A stretch of DNA of 64,000 nt from Pseudisothecium myosuroides. Taxonomy: Eukaryota > Streptophyta > Bryopsida > Hypnales > Lembophyllaceae. The stretch spans positions 2,296,501-2,360,500 of the forward strand of contig OX637288.1 in NCBI GenBank assembly GCA_951799445.1. The letters run 5' to 3'. The notes under the pieces are model-generated. The model was not told where the DNA came from, did no database searches, and was given only the letters and a program-made list of their open reading frames with translations. Of this stretch, positions 57,066-64,000 are shown piece after piece; the first letter of the stretch is position 1; the number at the start of each line of letters is the position of its first letter. The position numbers and the translations under genes are program-made.

Positions 57066-57987
57066 TCCCTAAAGTTCCTTGACTATGTTCTCACCAAAAA
57101 TGCTCCAAAACTGCCATTTCTAGTACAAGTACCAAATTTTTGAAAAATATCATTTTTGGACACATGTAACCGCAAGATCTTGGAGTACTTTGGTTTGAGA
57201 ACATGTGGAAAAAATTTCAGAAATTTCCATCGTGTAGATTGGAAGATATTAGCGTTTGAAGTGGCAAAAGTCCTTTTTTTGACCCTGCAAAAAACCGGGC
57301 AGCTGCACTTCACAAGGTCAGATTATTATGAATTTTTTTCCAAAATGGTTGTCCTTATTTGGATTCATTCTTCAAGGCAAGTTGGCTATATGCTTGAAAA
57401 TTTTCAGATTATTTTGAATTGTACAACATATAGGAAAAAAATAGTAAGTAGAAAGAAGTAGAGAATGGTTCAAAATACTAAATTGTTAAGAAGTTAATTA
57501 TGGAATTGAAAAATGCCAATTCCAATGGTTGCAATGTTGTAATAAACAATCTACATCCTGCAATTTTATTTTTTTTGAAAAATATTGAAAATTGATTTAA
57601 ATTAAACGACTTGAAAGTTTATTTTAGAGTAGACAATCAATAACTGCACGCAAACTAAAAATCCTCATAACGTTTGACTCATTGATCAAAATGGAATCAT
57701 TCAAATCTTTTCACTTATATATAAATCTAATGAACCAATTTCAAATTTTTATTTTGAAAAAAGAGATTTTTTCTGATTTGCCCGGACTGCCCGAGTTGAG
57801 AAACAAACATATTAGGCCATAATTTTTGACTAGTATTTCCAAATGTCATGAAATTTGTTGCATATGAAAGGTATTCCTTGTTCCCACCTTCTATAAAAAT
57901 TTCAGCCCAAAATAAGCAAATCTCCAGTCACACGTACCTGCCCAAAATTTCTATGTTGCCAAAAAACACATGTTGGTCCTTTAGGGG
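57066..57987 (-). mobile_element. TTAA-target, piggyBac-like element, copy 6 (reverse)
   Basis: Read on the minus strand it begins CCCCTAAAGGACCAAC after TTAA (57988-57991) and ends ...AACTTTAGGGA. The TTAA on the window's left side is mutated (TTAG). 922 bp. More diverged; shares a block with 47850-48480. Confidence 0.7.
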
Positions 57988-57991
57988 TTAA

Positions 57992-59098
57992 GTGTGAGAT
58001 GTTTTTAGAATCCTCTAAAAATTACCTACTGTATTCTAAACTCTAAATTAAGTTTTAAAACTCTGACCTAAGGGTTAACTTATAACTTCCTATTTCTAAT
58101 TCTAGGTAAATTCAAAAATTAAACGGAAATGGTTAAACTAACATACCTTGGTATCGATGGACAACACGGTCCCATTTGTCACATACGACAAGCATGATCA
58201 TCTTGTAATAGCCATCACACTTCATTATGTGTGTGTTTCCGCTCGCCCTAATTGATGAAAAATTGAGCTTTCAAATCTTTTGAAAATTTTCCTTTCCTAA
58301 TTCTCTCTATACTAATTCCTACAAGGCTTTGTTAGTTTTAAAATATTTTCATCAATTCCTTTGAATTTTAGAAACTAATTTGAATTCTAAATATTTTCTA
58401 ATTGGTTCTAAATCAAGTGAATCAGTTTTAAAGCCCTATTCCTAATTGCTTTACTAATCCTATCAAATTTTGTTAATTTTTTAACATTCAAATAATTCCT
58501 TTGGATTTAGAAATTAATTTAAATATTAGAATTTTTTTAATTTCTCTAATTCTAACAAATATTTAAATTATTCTTCATTCAATTGTTTATTAGTTTTTTT
58601 CCTATCATTCTAAAGATATTTGTGTGGTTTTGTTTTTATCTATTTGGCTTGTTAGGCCTAATAAAACAAAACTTAAACAAACATTCAACCAACTAATTTC
58701 AAATGGAATCTTAATTAATGACAACAAAAAATTTGATGAATAGTAAAAGGAATCAAAAGTAAAAAATAAATCTTAAATGAATAGTGAGATTCTCACCTTG
58801 AATTCTTTAATATTTCCTTATCTTGGTTCCTTCCAAGTCTCCTTGCTTCTTCTATTCTCAACTCTTCCAATTTTTCTTCATTTGCTTGCTTCATGGTTTG
58901 AGTGTTAAGTGATGAGTGTTGAATGGAAAGAGTAACCGTACTTTGCAAATTGTTGAGATTGTATACTTTTCAAAAATTAAATGTTTGGCATGGCGACCAA
59001 CTGCCTAAGCCCTTTGCAAACCAAGATAAACAATCACCTTTCAATTGCAGGCTAGCTGGCCTTCAATTTTGACTGGCTAGGCTTCCCTCTAAACTAAT
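57992..59098. other. AT-rich intergenic, nothing recognised
   Basis: No coding or repeat structure that I can support. Confidence 0.3.
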
Positions 59099-59290
59099 TC
59101 ACCGTGTCTCCTTTTCGAACTAGTTTACCGTGGTCTCCTTTCCAAATTGGCCACCGTGGTGTCTCCTTCCCAAGTTGGTCCCAGTGGTGTTTCCTTCCCG
59201 AACTGGTCACCGTGTCTTTCTTCCAAATTGGTCACCATGGTCTTCCTTCCAAATTAATTCACTGTGTTTCCCTTCTAACTGGTGACTGGG
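59099..59290. repeat. Minisatellite, unit about 30 bp
   Basis: About six to seven degenerate copies of a unit like TGGTCACCGTGGTGTCTCCT followed by TCCCAAAT. It is GC-richer than the surroundings. The 86-codon frame across it (59104-59364) is a by-product. Confidence 0.75.
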
Positions 59291-59736
59291 TTCCTTGGTT
59301 GGTGCCTAATTTTGATTTTTATAAAAGGATGGTCAATTTAAAAAAAAAAAAAAAGCTAATCTAATTCTTATAGATTTTTAAGGGATAATGGATTTTATCT
59401 GAAAGCTAAAACAAATTCTACTCTTCTATCACTCTAAATGTAATTTTTTTGGATTTTTTTTGTAAAAATTCTAGCAGTTTTATTGAACCTTTGACTAAAA
59501 CAAACTCTATCCTAACTTCTAAATTAGGTATACATGCTAGTGTTTAACCAAAAATTATAAATTATTTAACTAAACTTATACAACAAATTTTGGCAAGTTT
59601 TGGTCTAGAATCTTTTGACAAAATCAAGCTTTACCACCTTAAGGTTCTTGAATCAATTGATGTTGCAAGGGCCACAAATTATTAGTATATGCAAAGAGAA
59701 CTTGAGAAAAGTTAAATTTGGGGGTCTATCCCTTCC
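59291..59736. other. Intergenic, nothing recognised
   Basis: Begins with a 16-base A run near 59339-59354. No gene seen. Confidence 0.3.
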
Positions 59737-60246
59737 AATACCGTACTGTGACATGGGTTTCGTCTTTGCAATGACAAAATAATTATTATTTTTAGCCAAA
59801 GTGTTTCGTTCACACTAATATGAATTAATAATGATTTCATTTTTGTAGTCTTGTAATTATTTCTCAATTCGTCATTTCTTCATTATAATCACAATGTCTT
59901 ATCATTTCAAGAGAATGATGCATGCACAAGTGGGCTTTGAAACTGTTCAAGGTATTGTAGTGGTTCATTTATTTATTTATTAGCGGCATTGTTGACGATT
60001 CAAGGTGTTGAATATGTGTAGAATGTATAGTGAAATATCCAATGTATATAGACTCTTGACATTCTGAGCATGTTGGCCACAAATTCAAAACCCTTCCAAC
60101 ACTAGCTCTTTATTAGTAAAGTTTTTGACAAAGCTCTTACTTATTTTCCACAAATTTCGTTATTTGTCTCTTAACATTTTATAGAAATTCGTTTTTGACA
60201 TTAATGAATTAATAAAAAAACGAAATCCATGTCACACTACGGTATT
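59737..60246. mobile_element. TIR element, about 0.5 kb
   Basis: Left AATACCGTACTGTGACATGG, right the complement (CCATGTCACACTACGGTATT, one mismatch); the inner TTTCGT/ACGAAA extends the match to about 27 bp. The target duplication is not obvious. No coding capacity. Confidence 0.6.
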
Positions 60247-60633
60247 CTTAAGACTCAAACTTTTTTTGGGGACTAAACCTTCCAAACGTAAACTAGAGGA
60301 GATGTTAACTCTAAAGGGAACCCCGCGTCCTTTGAGCTAAGTCCTCTACTTAGAGATATGAAATTGAGCAGAAGTTTGGCCTAATGTGGCCTCGATAGAA
60401 CACACCAACAACGTGTCGACGAGCAACAACAAGAAAATGGATTTTCTACACTCCAACAGAATGTCAATGAGCAAAAATGAAATTTTTAGAAACTTTGGAA
60501 GGGGGGGCCTTATATACTCGTTAGAAGGACCCACCACTTCATTTATAGCGAGATATTTTCTTTCTTACTCAAAGATATTTTACAAACTAACACCAACTAA
60601 CCCTAAGATATTTTCTAAATAATCTTTGTTTGA
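60247..60633. other. Intergenic, nothing recognised
   Basis: Two overlapping short frames on opposite strands (60346-60537 and 60386-60622) without recognisable motifs. Confidence 0.3.
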
Positions 60634-60637
60634 TTAA

Positions 60638-61566
60638 CCCCTAAAGGACCATTGTCCCTACGGGGGACAAATGCGTTTTCGGGCAGGTACCTACGGGCTG
60701 AAATTTTCTCCTGATTTTTTGAAACTTTTTTTGGAGGTAGAAAAATTGATTAGCTTCAAGGGAATATAATTTTTTTTACAATCAGTGCCCGGGAAAAAAA
60801 GTTATGACCATATAAGCTCAAAACAGGCTACGGGGGGCAGCTCGGGCAGCAAAAAAAAAATGGACAAAAATTTGAATTTTTTTTTTAATATTTTTTTTCT
60901 CATAGGTTATATTTTTGGCTATCTGGAAAGCTTTGATTCATTTCATCTGACTTTGTTATGAGGAAGTTATGGACATTCTTGTTTTTCGGGCAGTTAGAGC
61001 ATCTTCTTGAAAAAAATAACTTTAGGATTCATTTCTGAATGCAATTTTTCAAATTTTTCAAATTTTTTTTTTGCATGGTCTGATTTACTTGTTAGAACAA
61101 TCCCACCATTAGGATTAGTGCATTTTAATTCCATCTAAAATATATGAATATTTTAGATTTTCCTTCTATCTCGTACCTACATCTACTTAACAATTTTCTT
61201 AAGAATGATAATTAAGTTTTTTTTGAATTTTTTTTTCCTAGACTCTCAACTCAATTCTCCACTACAAGAATTAAAAGCTCAAAACTCTGTAGTGCAAAAA
61301 TTTTAAGTTAAAAATGTTCAAAGTCAAAAAATCCAGTCCTGCAATGTGCTGAAAAACTTGTTTTTTCCACTTTAAACACAGATATCTTGCAATCTATGCG
61401 GTCAAAAATTCTGAAATTTTTTCCACACTTTTTTATACTAGTTAGGTGTAAGATCCTACGGTTAGATGTGAAAAAAAAACAATTAAAATTTTTTTTTAAC
61501 TCTTTGCTACAGAAATGACAATTTTCAGTGTTTTTTGGCAGAAAAAAGGCCTCGGTCCTTTCGGGG
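60638..61566 (+). mobile_element. TTAA-target, piggyBac-like element, copy 7
   Basis: TTAA (60634-60637, 61567-61570), CCCCTAAAGGACC start and GGTCCTTTCGGGG end. 929 bp. Very close to copies 1-3 over its length, suggesting relatively recent spread. Confidence 0.82.
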
Positions 61567-61570
61567 TTAA

Positions 61571-62222
61571 AGAATTTTCTAGAACAAGCTTCATTTAGTA
61601 ATGAAATCTTGACTAAATCAAATCTACAATTTTCTCAAAGATATTTTGAAAACTAACCTAATTAATCTTGAGATATTTCGTGAATAACTCCAAGATTTTT
61701 TCAAAATAATCCTTGTTTAATCAAAGATGTTTTTTAAAGCAAGATTTGAAATCTTGACCAAATTAAATCTTCAATTTTTCCAAAAGATATTTTGAAAATT
61801 AACTTTGAAATTACCACTAATTACTCCTAAAAACTCAAACCTACAATTGACCCCTTTTTATCTTTTAGGAAACAAATCAAAATCAAAAATCAATTGTGCT
61901 ACTATAGTCAGAAGATCCAAATTAGTGAAGAGCACCCCTCCTACTTTTAGGCCATTTGTGCTAGTGAAAACCACTAACAATAATTCCAAAAAAAAGTCAA
62001 AAACTTCAATTATAGGAATTTTATTTTTTCAAAGAAACTAATTTTCTAAGGTTGTCTAGAAGGTTTGTGGGAGTAAAAAAAATTCCTTATTTACAACAAT
62101 TGGACACAGAAAGCTCTTGGTACGCCAGTCAACCCGCCGCTAACTTGTAAATTTCTTTAGAATTCGATGTCGTTGCTGGTTTTGGTACTTGCTAATGTTA
62201 GAATGCCTCCAAACTTGACACG
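61571..62222. other. Intergenic, nothing recognised
   Basis: AT-rich; loosely repeated phrases ('tttgaaatcttgac-aaat-aaatct') near 61590-61790. Confidence 0.3.
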
Positions 62223-62226
62223 ACAC

Positions 62227-63228
62227 GGGTGGAAGTACACTAGACCCTTGTACTTTTGAGGTCACAACACAAAATTGGCAGTAAACATGATTTTGGACTT
62301 TGTAATACTTGAACTTAAAAGTCTTTTTTTAGACTTCTATGTTGTTTTTCTATAGACTACATATGTTAATTACCTAGAAGCATTATTAATTTTGTTGAAA
62401 AACTTATTTCGTGGTGTTAAAAAAGTACTTTTGTGGATGACTACTATAATGTCACAATACTACAAATCATTGAAAAGTAGAAAATTCAGTGCCTTGGAGA
62501 ACTCTTTTTCTAATGTCTTTTCTTCATAAAATACAACAAAGTGTCCTCTATTGGGATCTGCATTCAAATTCCTAACTACATCACATATTTGGCAAAGATC
62601 TACAAAAATAGGACTAATATTTTGGTAAGGAATAACTTGATGAAAAAGTATGTTTTCACGTAATCAATTTTTTATTTTAGATGCCTTCACCTAGTTCTAG
62701 AATGGCTACAAGTCAAAATTTTCAAAATATTGTTTTTCCACAAAAAAAATTCTGCCTCTTCTTAGGTTTTTTTAGTACAAAAGTATTCATAATGTATTTC
62801 AAGTACTTTAAAAATATTCGTTTATTATTGCCACGAACGTGGCGCCCGAGATACACGACCTTTAATTCAAAACAACTGGCTAAAATAAGTGAGTACCTCT
62901 CAACACTCGACACCTGTCCTTGAATTTTACGATTTTGTAAGTAACAGTCCAGCAAAAAAGCCTAGAATCGTGGCGGCCCAAGTGGGTGCCTTCCAAATCT
63001 CATATGAACCAAATTATTCCATGCCACGTGATCCATTATTCTGGCAGTTGACTTGAAAACCATTGGTCGATCCAGATCTACAATCTCTAGCCGCACAATT
63101 AGAATCAGAAGACCTAAATTGCATACCTCTCATTTGTAGAGTACAATTTTTACATTTTTTGTACTTTTTACAGATTTTGTACATTTGAATTTTGCCGAAA
63201 GTAGGTGGAGTCTAGTGTACTTCCACCC
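62227..63228. mobile_element. 1-kb TIR element with ACAC target duplication
   Basis: Left GGGTGGAAGTACACTAGACC, right the complement ending TCTAGTGTACTTCCACCC (about 18 bp). ACAC flanks both sides (62223-62226 and 63229-63232). A GC-richer centre (about 62820-63020) breaks the AT-rich body. A related, degraded copy lies at 48527-49360. No transposase recognised. Confidence 0.7.
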
Positions 63229-63232
63229 ACAC

Positions 63233-64000
63233 TTTTTAAGCACAGATCAACCTATTCAAATTTTTAGTGGGATTTTACCGCACTCTGAGTAATTTTTTGG
63301 AATTTACCATCGTATTCAAAGGCGGTTGACTTCCCATGGAAAAAAATTGTACATTTTGAAAAAATCCAATTTTTTTTGGATAGCTTCTAGAAAACTTCCA
63401 AAATCAAAGTGCCAACTCAAGTCTCAATTTTTACTATTCATAGGGAAGCTAAAATTAAAAACTCCCTTATAATTTCCACCTAAGGGAAAAATTATTCTGG
63501 TACCAAGGGAAATCTTGGATGACCAGCTCTTGTGTTGACCTCCTAGCACACCTTTACTCTTAAAAGCACCTCCATATATGCTCCAATCACCTCTTCCTTC
63601 ATCTTGTTTGCATTCCAGATCAATGTCTCAAAGTTATCAGCATGACTTTAACTAATGAATCCAAATTTTCTATGAATTGATCTAGACTCTCTAGACCTAA
63701 AATAGACTATAACATTTAGCCAGGTTGTTACATGTACTTGCAGGATTGGATTTTACATGGACAAGACACTAGGATTGGTTAACTCTTACATCCTCACTTC
63801 TCTCGGAAATAATAAATTAACCTCTCAAATTCTTAATAAGAACTTAAAAATAGAAAAAACAAGGTATTTTATGCATTCTATGTTTCTAGGAAGACACCTC
63901 ACTAAATTGATAGCAACTTCTATCAAATCTCACTCAAATTCTCTTTTCATGTCTTTTTTCACATAAATACATTCTAAACTATACAAAAACCAAAAAAATA
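63233..64000. other. Intergenic to window end, nothing recognised
   Basis: A plus-strand frame at 63757-63966 (69 codons) has no recognisable motif. No repeat ends identified. Confidence 0.3.

Noticed and set aside
62830..62870. TGGCGCCCGAGATACACGA, looking like a retrotransposon primer binding site
   Set aside because: No long terminal repeat, polypurine tract or gag-pol frame nearby, and it lies inside a TIR-bounded element.
1..64000. tRNA, rRNA, CRISPR arrays, bacterial operons
   Set aside because: No cloverleaf with a convincing T-loop box, no rRNA signature and no regularly spaced short repeat with variable spacers was seen. Splice sites, composition and gene types are plant nuclear.

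Overview
The window looks like AT-rich nuclear DNA of a non-seed land plant, most likely a moss. The only convincing genes are two tandem paralogues that join a protein kinase, an NB-ARC ATPase and leucine-rich repeats. This kinase-NB-ARC-LRR (PNL) design is known from mosses. The genes have short AT-rich introns with GT/AG borders. No rRNA, tRNA, CRISPR array or bacterial-type operon was seen. Organism identity is an inference.

Layout. Copy A has its promoter and leader at about 2.9-3.7 kb and its coding exons at 5709-13292. Copy B has its promoter and leader at about 31.4-32.1 kb and its coding exons at 36780-44553. Flanks, promoters, leaders, introns and exons of A and B align over long stretches (about 366-13.26 kb against 28.58-44.55 kb), so they are a direct segmental duplication. 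About 15 kb of unrelated, repeat-filled DNA separates them. From 45 to 64 kb there is almost only transposon debris, a large palindrome and a few coding-like scraps.

The genes. I reconstruct four coding exons per gene, including a 77-80 bp first exon found from splice phase and paralogue comparison. The predicted protein starts with a hydrophobic N-terminus. A helix-rich region follows, then a non-RD kinase (HLD in place of HRD), an NB-ARC with a complete motif set (P-loop, LILDDV, GLPL, MHD), and an LRR domain of strictly 24-residue units. Copy B is open throughout (2334 aa, 53 full LRR units) but lacks two residues of the kinase glycine loop. Copy A keeps that loop but has a TAA at codon 121 and a 2078 bp CACTA transposon inside LRR unit 20. 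It is otherwise in frame (24 units). The expected role is intracellular immune sensing and signalling.

Mobile DNA. A-versus-B alignment supplies natural filled/empty sites that date and define several transposon families. They are: (1) a TTAA-target family with CCC...GGG ends (piggyBac-like hallmarks), with seven copies of about 915-929 bp and shorter relatives; (2) a family of about 290 bp with CATTAG...CTAATG ends that appears to insert with no target duplication; (3) a TA-target family with AGGTAG...CTACCT ends; (4) two CACTA elements, one carrying two other elements; and (5) several single elements with clear terminal inverted repeats.
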